DNA from: Anastrepha obliqua | Taxonomy: Eukaryota > Arthropoda > Insecta > Diptera > Tephritidae | Direction of reading: 5' to 3' | DNA: 64,000 nucleotides | NCBI RefSeq assembly: GCF_027943255.1 | Contig: NC_072896.1 | Span: forward strand, 620,001-684,000 | In this document: positions 32,106 through 43,280 of the stretch, in pieces | Layout: each line of letters starts with the position of its first letter | Numbering within the stretch: the stretch's first letter is position 1 | Translations under genes and position numbers: made by a program | The notes under the pieces: model-generated | Seen by the model: only the letters and a program-made list of their open reading frames with translations | The model's database searches: none | What the model was told of the DNA's origin: nothing

Positions 32106-35100
32106 ATAGAAACAAGATTTTAGTGTTAATGAAAATTTGTTATTTCTTATAAAATTTGATATTTTGAAAGAGTAAATTTAATTTTTTGCTCCTTTTAATG
32201 GGCATTATAGTGTGTTCTTATATCCAAAGCTAGGCAATACTGCAGTAGCGAGAGAGACTGCTGAAAGCAGAAGAACGCCAACAACAACTGCAAACGCGGG
32301 CAATGCGACCAGATATTTAAAAAGATAAAGCTAAATAAAATTGAGTGAATGATTGAACTCATTTTAAAAAAAAGTATATTTTACAAAATTATAAACATTA
32401 CTTTTAATTACAATAGCCTAGGAAAATGTCCTGAAGAAAGAACTAAAACTCCGAGACAAAAAAAAAAGTTAAATCAAGTTAAGAAAATGGCCTTTTGGTT
32501 ATATTGGTGCTAATACGACGTAACTCATTGTCAAATTCGCTGAGAGTAAAGGCGCCAGCTCCTTCTTCTTTCCATCATGATATATGTATGTATTAAATTT
32601 GCGGATATAACCTGCGAGAAATGCGGAGCAGTTTTCTGTTGTTAGAAAACCTTAAATGTAAGTAAAAATCAGCTGTTTGAGTCGACACTACTCATTAGCT
32701 CTATATTGTTGACATTCTTTCACTTTAGTCCTCTCAGATTTAAAGTCTTCTATTATCATGGCTGTGATCTGGCTTTTGGTGGATGCTTACGACCAAAAAG
32801 CAGGATCTTGGGCGACGGGAACTAGAGTCGCCTAACTTGTACAAAGGACCCATTTACAAAAGTGTGATACACTTTCCGTTGCCACTGACTATAGCCCATC
32901 AGACCCCAGTTCTGAGGGCACCGTTCCTTTTGTGTACGGGGAAGTCTTTTAGAAGTTATTTTAAATAATTTTTCAAATATGTATTTAAGTGCCTTTTTAT
33001 GCTTTTAATCAATTGATTGCGCTGATTTCTTACAATTTGATGATTGACACCGAAGCATCACGAAGCAGTGAGAAATTGGAATTGCACAAAAATTTAATAG
33101 CAAAATAATGTGACATTGACAAATGTGCGAAACTAATGGGAAGTTTGTACTAAAGGATGCAACATTGTTGCACGTCGCAAGTCACTGACTTTCACCAGAG
33201 CGAAGTGAACAGCTGCCGTAGCAGTACAGCAGCAACAATAACTGCAAGAGCAGATACTCGTACAGGAGCATCAATCGTGTACGAAAAGCTGTTGCCTGCT
33301 TGTAGTGTGAACAAATTTATATATAAAAAAATAAATAGCGAACAAAAAGCGAAAGAAAAACCAAACAAACAGTGAATCGGAATTTTTAGCTGCTAAAAAT
33401 CAAAGCTACTTTTGGAACATATTTTAAAAGCAAAGACTTGCTGTTTTTGTTTATATTCGTTTTTTATACATATGTGTATGTATGTGTGCATATTTGCGTA
33501 TATGTACGTGTATGCTTAAGTATGTATAATGAAGCGGGAAGTGGAAGCCAAAGTTGAACAAATTGTCACTGCATGTCGACGCATTTTAGATCGCCGATGA
33601 TGCGAGAAACCAGCATGACGAGCGAGAAGACAAAGCAGAGCGTGAAAGTTACCAGGAAGTGATGGCATCGCAGCGATACGAAAGTTTCAACAAATAAATG
33701 GCAACACTTCGGAAAGTTAAAAGTTACAGGCATATACACACACACTTATGCACATATATAAGCTCCCATATATACATACATACAAGCATTCGCAGATGTC
33801 GAGCAAATGTGTAGTACTTGCCAAAATCTAGCCTAGCAAACAAATAAACAAACATCAGACAACTATAAAAACAACATTAACAATAGTGACAACAACAATA
33901 GCAATTGCATGCCAATACAACTTTTTCAGACAACAAGCTTGAAAATAACAAGACACTACATGCCCCTCCACTTTTTGTTGTAATATCAACTTGTACATAC
34001 TTGCACACATCCCCGTGCGATAGCTTGAAAACGATCAAAACAACAACCACAATTTAGACGTTTGTGCACAGCGGAAAGAAAAGTTTTTGGCAGTTTGGTT
34101 CTCTTGCGGAGGCCATAATTTGCGATGTTCGATGCTAAGAGTTGCTTTTTGGAGAAGTTTTTAGTTTTTAGTTTAGTACTTTGGGCTTGCTTTTTATTAC
34201 TCAGTTTGTATTTGCTTATATTTTCAACGGAGAATTATCTTGTTCTTCCTCAAAATGCTTAAAGCAAGCACCTAATCTTTTTATTTCGGGACTCTTTCCA
34301 CGTGGTCAGGTATGTTTTGTACGCAGATGCGTATTTTTGAATAAAGTCCCGTAGACTCTTTTGTTCTTATACTTAGGATTTAAAGTTTCCTTTGTTTTTC
34401 GTTTCTAAATAGGTTACTTCGGTTAAAGCCATATATCTCCGCGAGTTTTTCCCAGATTTCCTTAAAATTTCGACACACCATCAAAACCTGGATGCTTAAG
34501 AAATAAATCCATATAACTCGTCTAAAGAAAGTATTTTACTTAGTCCCACTTCCGAGGGAATTTCAGTATTGCCCTAAGTCCTAAGAGTTCATTCCATTAT
34601 TAGATGGCTTCCCAGTACTCAAGCATGTGTTTTGTAGTTTCGATCTCTATTCTGCAGGTTACGAAAATTACACACGAATAAATTCTCAGTTTAGCCCAAT
34701 GTCCTGCCACAGTACCCGTGATTATTCTCAAGTTTTGCTTTAGGTGTGCTTTGGAGTGCTTCAAACTTTATATATTAAATTGTCCCAGTATAGATTTCTA
34801 ACAGCTTCTTAATCTATAATGTATATATCTATAATATTTATAATATATATATGAAACTAGATTTCAATGTGGGTGTAGAAAATTACAAATAGTTATAGTA
34901 CTTAGACTACTTCTGTACTTCCCTCTAGGCTGTAATAATTTTTAATATGTATACATGGCCCAGAGAATTTAATTTGTATTGACATCACTGGATCTTGTAG
35001 AACTTGTTCCACTGCTGCCCTTAATGTCGGTTTGCACTTACTTCCCATTGACTTTTTCGTTATTTCCATCGCTGCTTGAAGTGGAGGTTAAAGAGGGTGT

Positions 35101-35239
35101 GGCCTCAGGCTATCTCTCAAGCGGCATGATAGCATGCTTAGGCAGTTAACACCGCATTTCTCGGAACTTCTTATAGATCTCTCTATACGCTAACTGGAGT
35201 ATGAGGATCGCGTCCGGACTGTCGTTGCAAGTAGGCAAC
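32106..35239. other. non-coding sequence, some of it 5'UTR-like
   Basis: The stretch 33150-33720 is less AT-rich, has many CAA/AAC/GAA words and few stops, and resembles fly 5'UTR or first-exon DNA. I see no splice or promoter evidence strong enough to call a gene. CATA/TATG tracts lie at 33470-33530 and 33725-33790. The stretch 34815-34855 is an almost pure AT tract. Confidence 0.3.
33529..33600 (+). CDS. possible 23-codon small ORF
   Basis: ATG at 33529 to TGA at 33598-33600 encodes a Lys/Arg/Glu-rich peptide starting MKREVEAKVEQIVTACRR. It lies in the 5'UTR-like stretch. Such short frames are frequent by chance; only the charged, helix-like composition is suggestive. Confidence 0.12.
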   Translation: MKREVEAKVEQIVTACRRILDRR

Positions 35240-35700
35240 CATTGCTGGTACTTCTGTCTTCACTGACAGTTCCAAGATGGAATCAGGAGTCGTCCGAAAT
35301 ACCGAATACTGATAGTGTTTTTCGCCGGACGCAGAAAGTTCTGGGAACTCCACGCCATTTAATTTCCAAATTCATAGCTGTGTTTACCGGTCATTGGATG
35401 TTCGGCACACACGCAGAAAAGCTAGGGTTCCCATTTAATCCCTATTGGGACTTTGCAGAGAAGAAGACCGCTGAGCACTTGCTCTGTAAATGTCCTGGCA
35501 GCTAGACGGTTAAGCTCATTGGGTGCTCCTTTTTTCGACAGCCTGGGGCGGTCCTCCGACTCAAGTCCCATCAATCTTCCCCAACAGATCTGGCTGGCTG
35601 TAGATATCTTCCTGTTGGAGGTCTCATAATGGTGTCAACAGGACGCTTTAGTGCTACCTTCAATTATTTGGAAAAACCTACAAATTTCTAATATAAATAA
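35240..35700 (+). pseudogene. non-LTR retrotransposon C-terminal fragment
   Basis: The plus strand has FTDSSKMESGV, which resembles the RNase H start FTDGSKMxxGVGAGV with its first Asp. Most of RNase H is missing after that. The C-terminal ISKFIAVFTGHWMFGTHAEK follows, with LGFPFNPY and KTAEHLLCKCPG; the last is the Cys-rich tail of insect LINE ORF2. A stop follows directly, and frame continues degraded to about 35640. It has an internal deletion and is inactive. Confidence 0.7.
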
Positions 35701-38700
35701 TAAATTATTTAACCAATTTAAAAAAAACTTCTAAAAACAACATAATAATCAACCTTAAATTTTGTAATCTTAATAGAAAATATTGAATAAATATTTTAGT
35801 TTCTTAATTTGGATTTTTCGGTTTGTATTTTGAGAGTTTTTAAGGTTCATATAAAAAAAAATCATAGGGTATATTTTATGGGACATCTGGGAATAAAGAA
35901 TATCGATTTGTAAACATTTTATACCAAATTTACGGAAAAGTGCATTTTACATGGTAATTAAATTCCAAAGAAATTCAAATCGTGCCCCCGCCGTGTATAC
36001 TCGTATATAATATATTAATAAAAAAAGTTGTTACATGCTTATTTTTCGGCCGATGTCTTGGTAGCACTTAAAAATTAACAAAAATGAGTTTATTTTCAGT
36101 TATTGACAGGTTTTTTCTCCCGAAACATTTCAATTTATGGCGCTTTCTTTTCCTTTGAGAAGCGAGAAGTATTTACCTACATCCGCTCTAACCGTATATC
36201 CTCACTTAAATATGCTTGCGACTTTAACAAACGAATACGCTTCTGATAGGACATTCCCGTTGTAAGTCTGAAATAATGCAAATGAAGGCATGGCATTTAC
36301 AATTATGGTAAACGCTGGTCTGAACCGATTGATTTCAGAGAACAAACATCAATTATTATTCCAGTGTTAATCTAATATTCGCTGCCACAGGCTTCATTTT
36401 AAAACAAATTCTCACTGCAAAATTTCTCAGTGGCTATTGCATTTTTTCGTTTCCATGAAGAAGTTTGCAGACACATAAACTAACGTTGCACTACTACCGT
36501 ACGCAATCCAATTCTCGCTTATATATAGTTGAATGTGTGCCACTATGTTAAATTCAATACTCATAAAATATTTAACCAAACGATATTGAAACAAATCTAA
36601 AACCCTGGAATTGGTGAAAAAATCACGCGCGCACTAAACTTCGCTGCTATAAATTTCAATAAAGAAGCATTTAGAATGGTATGTGTCCATTAGAGGCGCG
36701 AACTGAAAAGTGTTCGAAATGTGTGTGGGAGAAATACTCAAAGAAAAGTAACACAAAGAAAATAAATAAAATTGGTAAAGAACGTAAAGGGGTCAGCAAA
36801 CTTGCAGTTCTAAGGTACAGCCTTGGGTCTGCGCTCGGAAATCGTCAGCTCGCTGAGGAAGAAAAGTAAGAGATTTTCAACGTTAGACTTGCAATTTTGT
36901 TCTACTCAGCGGTCCACTTGCACAACCATTCACGTAACTTTACATTAACTTTTGCTTTTTATGCTTATTTATAGTGTTGCTACATTACTTCAATAGAAAT
37001 AACGAGTTTGCGGGTGGATTGAAATAAAGGAAATGAAATAAAAGTAACTAAATGAAATAAACAAATAAATCGCATAACAAACAAAAAGGTGTGAGGCAGT
37101 AGCAAACAACAACAACCATTGCGGCGCAAGAAACAGAAGCAAAATGGCTACATGGCTTTGTTGCTGCCGCTTAATTTGTAATGGAATTCCAGCAAACATC
37201 ACAAAAACATTCCTGCTCTCCAAATACCTCACACTCATGCACCCTCTTCCTCTCCGTGCCGCGCTCATAACAACACCGCTGCGCTAAAATCATCACCAAT
37301 CGCGTGTCCAACATGCGCAGGTCCTCGGGGAAGAAAACCATTAACTGCTCAAGTAAATTGTAGAAAAGAGAAGAGAATCATTCACGAAGTAATGGTATGT
37401 AATGGTGGCGCCCACCGTGGCAGCAGCGGCAGAAGCGGGCGCTCCGTTGGCAGCGAAAAAGAAATTCGCAATAAATTTTATAAGTTGGAGTTTTGCAACT
37501 TTTTATTTTGCGTTAAGTTTTTTATTATACTGTTTACTTTTCTGGAACGCGAAAATTTTCAAATGTCGTACACATGTCCCTCCCTGGCACTCCAACCCAT
37601 AGTCGGAGACAATAGTAACCTTCGCAGAGAGTCAAAGTGTTTTTCGTTGGACATTTCCATTTTTTACTTCTTCGGAATTCGGACCGCTCCTCTACAGTTG
37701 TTATTATTGTGTATTGAATTCTTGAATATGGCAGAGTGAAGTGGCGTACCGCGAGCAGGACGAAGACAAGACAAACTACTTGGCAGCAGCGAGTGTGAAT
37801 ATACAAGTGTAAGTACATACTTACAGATGTTGGTGGGATGGTGTGGGGATCGACAAATGTGCAGCAAATGAAGTAACAGCACGAATAAGGAGAGGTGGAA
37901 GAAGAAGTGAGGACGGTATGCGTGTGACACCAATGGCGCACAAAATGCCATAGACCCCTGGCAAAGCGTAAGAAACACAAAAACTGTTGAGGAAATTCGT
38001 GGCATTATACAATAAATTCGCTTCACTGACGCTGCTTCACACTTCAACGCTTGAGAGCGTCTTGTACGATTCCCTCGCACGAAGGAATTATTTATTAACT
38101 ACTACCGTTTTTATTTTTCCCACTGTGGGCCAGTTGTGATCGACATTGAAGTGCGAGTATTCTCACTCATACACGCGAATTCACATAGTTGTCGCAAATT
38201 GTAAAATTATTAGTGCAGAAATGCAATTTGATTGAATAAATTCCCACACGCACTGAATGCTGGAATACATGGAGGGCGCTGCGCAGCATTTTCAAGTGAC
38301 ATTTGAGTAAAATGAATCTATGCTTTCGCAAATGGAAAAAATTAAACACATTTGTGCATGTCAGACACAAATAATTAAAAAACATTTCTATTTTTTACTG
38401 GCTCCGCAATTAACATGAATGGCATACAACGAGTTTTCCTCTTCATCTAGCATCTCCGTTGGAGGTGGCGATTGTTGGTAGACAAAATGAAATTTTATCG
38501 TTTGTTAACTTTATTTGTAGTGAATTCTTGTAGATATTAATATTCTTTATGTGCACTGTTCTTTTTCGCTAATTTGTCATACTTTTGCCCTCTTTGACCC
38601 TGCCCTCTTTGATCCAAATGATCAACTGATCCAAAATTGCGTAGAAGCTTAACAAAAAGGACTGCGCATTGAGCCTTTGGGTAGTCTCAAATCTTTCTCT

Positions 38701-38762
38701 AATAAAAAATTGCCGAAATTGAATCCCGAAACCGATTATCATGAGTGGAGTTGATTTCGACT
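35701..38762. other. non-coding sequence
   Basis: AT-rich apart from a short GC-rich island at 37395-37470. Long minus-strand frames at 37534-38080 (138-148 codons) overlap in two frames and are Ser/Pro/Leu/Cys-rich without a domain, so I treat them as chance. Confidence 0.35.
37402..37602 (+). other. GC-rich island with a 66-codon frame
   Basis: The frame starts MVAPTVAAAAEAGAPLAAKK and continues into a hydrophobic stretch (about residues 23-50). The first 25 codons lie in the most GC-rich block of the neighbourhood, as first exons of fly genes often do. The remainder is ordinary AT-rich DNA. It may be the start of an exon or simply a GGC/GCA-repeat patch; I recognise no family. Confidence 0.15.
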
Positions 38763-38937
38763 TTGCATAGTTGCCGGTGCGTGACTACCATTCGGCAGTG
38801 CACGGGTCCGGATTTTTGAGCCTCAAAATGAAGAAAGTTTTCCTAACAGCGGTCGTCCCTCGACAGGCAATGATAAGCCCTCAGGGTGTGTTCCAGACAT
38901 GAATAACCTCCCCATAAAAAAACATGTTTAATAACTT
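38763..38937 (+). repeat. tRNA-derived SINE, copy 5
   Basis: Plus strand: CGGTGCGTGACTACCATTCG, then CAGTGCACGGGTCCGGATTT (B-box region, mutated), ACAGCGGTCGTCCCTCGACA and CCCCATAAAA. These blocks match the minus strand of copy 1 (11183-11371) in order and nearly in sequence. The A box itself is damaged. Confidence 0.65.
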
Positions 38938-40414
38938 CAACTTTGTTGCTAAATTCCACATGCTCCAATCTTCCGTCTTCAAATACATGAATCGAAAGGA
39001 ATCCACAGTTTATTGTCATAAATATTTCAAATAAACACTGCTGAAGATTATGAGAAAGAGGTTAACCATTGTAGCTTCATAAGGTTTTAATTGCATGTAA
39101 GTTAGGGGCTATTTTTTTCTATTAGGCAAGTATCCCTAAGGGTCAATATTTTGAGCCGCGATCGTTAAATTAAGTCAATGACCAAAAATATTATCGGTCA
39201 ACAATGGTAAGCAGTCTTAAGATTTCCATTTCATTACTTTGGCTGAATTCTCAAATCAAAATCAAACATTGTATCAAAGCAAGCAGCAACATAACGTGCG
39301 GCAAGCAGCGACAATGTGTGGATGTATTTCAATGGCACTGATTAACATAGAGCTGTGTGCGTACACAAATAAATGTAAATGGATAATTAAATGGTTACGT
39401 GCAACATTTCCGTGTCAAATCGTAGTGAGGCGAAAGGTGCCTACGAAGGTGTCGTCCGTATGCGTGCTTGAGTAAATACTTACAAATATATGTACGTATA
39501 AGTAAGCCTGTATGCATAAGCTTATATGTGACTGTTGTGGCGACAGAGCCACCAACTGCCTGATAAGTATTTTGGGGTGACAAAGGAATACTTAGTTGTA
39601 GTAGAAATCACTTTTAACAAATTGAATTTCAAACGCTGATAGGATAGGGCCATACTTGCACCCCCTCACATATGTCGCCGCATATGTACTTATAAGTATT
39701 TCATTCGTGCTGGTGTGAACTTTCTTGTGTTTCAAACACGTAACGCAAGGTTTTAGGCAACATTGTTATCACTTCGGAAGTGCCTATGCCTATACGCGTA
39801 TTTGCATGTATAAGTAGTATTTGCTTACAAATGTGTGTGTGTGCCGGCATATGATTGACGCAACGGCAGTGATTTGCGGTGGCTGTGCCACACATGTAAG
39901 TACATATCCATGCGTGCTAATGCGATTTTCATGCTATTCATGTAATTGAAATTAAAATTTGTGGTTCTGCGATTTCTAAAAGAGATTTGCATGCAGTTCC
40001 TAATGGAACCATTCCTTTTCTTAGCTAGTTTTATTGTGGTGCAAAAATTAGTTTCAAACTTGAATTGATGTAAAATTTTAACCAACAAAACATTCTCTGG
40101 AAGAAAATTATGTAAAAAACAAGAAATGGTAACCAAAAGTTTGTGATTTCTTGAAGCATAAATAAAAAGTATAAATAAAACAAACCAATTTTTCATCACA
40201 TGGATAATTATTTTATTGCAATATTCGGCACTGAAATCAGTCATCGATTATTCCGTGATTGAAACTGCTGAGTTATTTGAATACCATAGAGATTTAGGCT
40301 CTTGGACAACACAAAAAAGAAGAAAAATCGCTAGGTACCGAATATGCGAGACGCGAAGGTCAGCGTTATACCAATACATTTGCAGATTGGTATTGAAGTA
40401 GGTTGGCATGTAAG
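38938..40414. other. non-coding sequence
   Basis: CATA/TATG tracts near 39480-39530 and 39780-39910. No protein-like frame. Confidence 0.4.
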
Positions 40415-41975
40415 TAGGTGAGGTTAGGTTAGGTTAAATGGCTGCCCTAGCTTAGGGCACACTTAGACAAATATTGAAAATTCGTCCGTTGTGATGCCAT
40501 ACAGGGGAGAGGAGAAATCAGAAGGGAAGGAAGAAGGAGCCTTGGGATTAGAGACGATGATGGCCATGCATTTTACGAAGACACCAACGGTGACTGATTT
40601 ACGTTAGTAATTAGCCGCAACAAGCTCCTGATGAGCTTCACCAAATTTGTGATGTTTAGACCCGCTATATCCGCAGGCGTAGCGAAAAAATGAGAACCCA
40701 GATGTCTAAACCTTCGCCAGACGGCAGCAGGGCAGCTGAGAAGAAGGTGCTGAGATGATTCCACCTCGTCCTTAAGGCAGCTTCTGCAGAACGGGCTTGA
40801 GGCAATCCCAAGTATCACCGCATGAACATCTAACGGACAATGTCCGGTAAGGATACCCACCAAATTCGAGAGCTGGGGCTTTGTTAGCATCGTGCGTCCC
40901 CGATCTACACGTGGCCAGAAGGATCTCGCCATCTTGCACGTTTGCGCACTAGCCCAGCGCTCGCTGAGTTGACTCAAGGCCAATCTTTCCAGGAGCAGAC
41001 CACAGGTTCCGTCTCTAAAGTTCCCTGTCTAGCCATCTCATCAGCCCAGCAGTTTCCCTCTATGCCGCTGTGACCGGGAACACAAATGATCCGGATGTCG
41101 AAGTATTCGGATGCAATCGAGAGAGAAGCCAGACATTCCCCGACCAATCTCGAACGCACAAACAACGAGTCTAAGGCCCTAATTGCCGCTTGGCAATCGG
41201 AGTAAATATTTACTTCCTTAACGGTAATTACCGAGGTAAGCACCTAATCCACTGCTTCCTTAATTGCGGATACCTCCGCTTGGAAAACACTACAGTGGTC
41301 CGGAAGCCTGAATTTAAGTTTGATGGGAAGCTCCTTACAGAATACACCCCCACCAACTCTTCCGTCCAACTTCGAGCCATCCGTGAACATGTTTGCCATG
41401 CCATATTGCACCCCGCCCACTCATCCGTTGAGGGAATATGAGTAGAAAAAGGTCCACTCGGACCTAGCGTGGGTATACAGTGATCCAGCACCATGGGGAT
41501 GAACTCAAAATTTTGAAGAATGCTAGAGTGTCCGTAACTTAAGTCTAGCTTATGCCCCAACACCTTATTCTGATTTGGGGCTCGGTAGTTTTTCCTACAA
41601 TGTCCACTGGTGCCACATTCAGCATAGCGTTAAGCTCTAGAGTAGGAGTGGTACGGAGCGCCCCACTGATTTTAATGAGGGCAGACTTTTGTACCCTCTC
41701 CAGCTCCTTAACTGATACCATCCATTCTAGCGAGTTCCACCAGACAAGGACTCCGTATAGCAAGATTGGTTTTAAAGCCAAAATGTGACTTTAGGCGAGA
41801 GGTCCCATCTTTTGCCGATAGGGGCAAGTCCCAGGTACTTCACCTTATCAGAGAGCACCAATGGAGCGCCCGCTATCGAGGGGAGAAACACTCCAGGTAT
41901 TTTGTATTTCCTCGTAAATAAGCTCCGTCTTCAGAGGATTTATCGAACGGCCGCAATTTGCGGTCCAATTCATAA
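40415..41975 (-). pseudogene. non-LTR retrotransposon (RT thumb, RNase H, 3' end), 5'-truncated
   Basis: On the minus strand the order is NPLKTELIYEEIQ (RT palm end), SDKVKYLGLAPIGKRWDL, LLYGVLVWWNSLE, GALRTTPTLELNAMLNVAPV and then RNase H. The RNase H has all four acidic positions: FTDGSKLDGRVGGG, FRLPDHCSVFQAEVSAI, YSDCQAAIRALD and VPGHSGIEGNCWADEMARQG. The C-terminal Cys block is LTGHCPLDVHA...FCRSCLKDEVESSQHLLLSCP. At least one stop and two frameshifts occur, and part of the RT between YLGL and GKRW is deleted. The 3' sequence runs to a short AACCT-type tail at 40421-40436. It is the best-preserved LINE here, but is still defective. Confidence 0.85.
40421..40436 (-). repeat. AACCT-type tail of the LINE
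   Basis: The minus strand reads TAACCTAACCTAACCT directly after the LINE 3' region. It is identical in sequence to three units of the ancestral insect telomere repeat (TTAGG), which Diptera have lost. I interpret it as the LINE's own 3' tail. Confidence 0.6.
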
Positions 41976-42689
41976 CTAGAGTAGTAAGTAAGTGCAGCTA
42001 CAATTATAAAATGGGAAATGGAAAAGTAAATACGATCCTTGCGATACTTTGGACTATGCAATTGCAAAAGCAAATGCAGAAATTTTTTTTTATTTATATG
42101 AAAATGTAGAAAGATTCCATAGGCCAAATGAAAAAAGCTCTAATTAACCTTTCCATTATAGAGAATATTGAAAGTGATAAGGCCCCTGAAGGTCTATAAG
42201 TAATTTTTTGGGTTTTGCATATTCTAACAGTATTTTATGTTTGTTTTAAGCATTCGGACCGTGGTAGACAAGCGAAATATCAAATGAAAAGAAGAAATTT
42301 GTTTTGTCTTATATTATTTTGTTGGAAGAATTCAGTTATAAGTGAACTGCAGTTGTGATTGTGCAGCTATAAGCCCCATCGTTTATGAACTTTGCACACA
42401 TTTGGCATAGATATATGGCGAGCACCTGCACTTATGAGCACTAGGGTGCGCCAATTTGTATGGAACTCAACTTTTAGACCTAAAGTTTCTCACATCACCT
42501 TTGTCCGCTCTACCCCACTTTCACGGGTTTCTTTCGCTAAATGTTACAAAAAAAAAAAGTATACCATACATTTTTGATAAAAGTTGGATTTCGTGTGTAG
42601 ACGGGCCAGCACCTTTTTATTCAACCTGGAGTAGGCAGCAAAAATGGACAATGTCAGCAAGTGACGATGTGACTCTCAAAATCTACCGA

Positions 42690-43280
42690 TTCACGCGTGG
42701 CCTTGCAAGTTGGTGTACCTGCTGAGGTGATGTGAAGCCCACCTTTCCATGAGCAGACCACAAACTCTCTAACACATCAGATTTCTGCAGTGTCGCTGCG
42801 ACCAAATACTCATATGAGCTGATGTTTGAAAGTTTGATAGTGAGCTCCCCGCAGAATGCCATCTATCATCCTCCCCATCCCAAATAGAGCTATCCGCGAA
42901 GAGACTCTTCAAGCCTTGTTGCCAAATGGTGATGTAACCTATTCACTTTTCCCACGAGTGGATGTGAACGGAGAAGGTCCCACTTTAACCCATAGAGAGT
43001 ATGCATTGATCAGTCACGGGGACGAACTTAAGCCTACATACTAAGCTTCCTCGAGTGCCCTTAGCTTAAATAAAACTTGTAGCCCGAGCTTCTTAATCTG
43101 ACTGCTTTCTGCTACTGATTGAACTAAAATCTTTAGAAGATGTATGTGCGCTCTTGTCTGCCGTGGGTATGAAGGCAACTTTCATAGCTCTTTCAAGCTT
43201 GGGTCTGTAACTCCAGGCAGCGCTAAGACAACTTTGCAAATTTCTGCAGTTGAATAAGCATGATGCTGCTAAGACTAAGC
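42690..43280 (-). pseudogene. non-LTR retrotransposon remnant related to the 40.4-42.0 kb element
   Basis: The minus strand encodes KVAFIPTADKSAHTSSKDFS, matching the start of LINE reverse transcriptase domains (KVVFIPKAGKxxHTxxKDFRPISL). After a large deletion it continues with SGTFSVHIHSWEK and LFADSSIWDGEDDRW. These correspond to GPFSTHIPSTDEW and FTDGSKLDGRVGG of the neighbouring copy. It is full of stops and frameshifts. Confidence 0.6.

Noticed and set aside
37534..38080. Two overlapping long minus-strand frames (148 and 138 codons)
   Set aside because: They overlap in different frames, are Ser/Leu/Cys/Thr-rich, and show no motif or start context.
40421..40436. A true telomere repeat array
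   Set aside because: Only three units, inside a LINE 3' end, in a dipteran-like genome; an interstitial telomere is unlikely.
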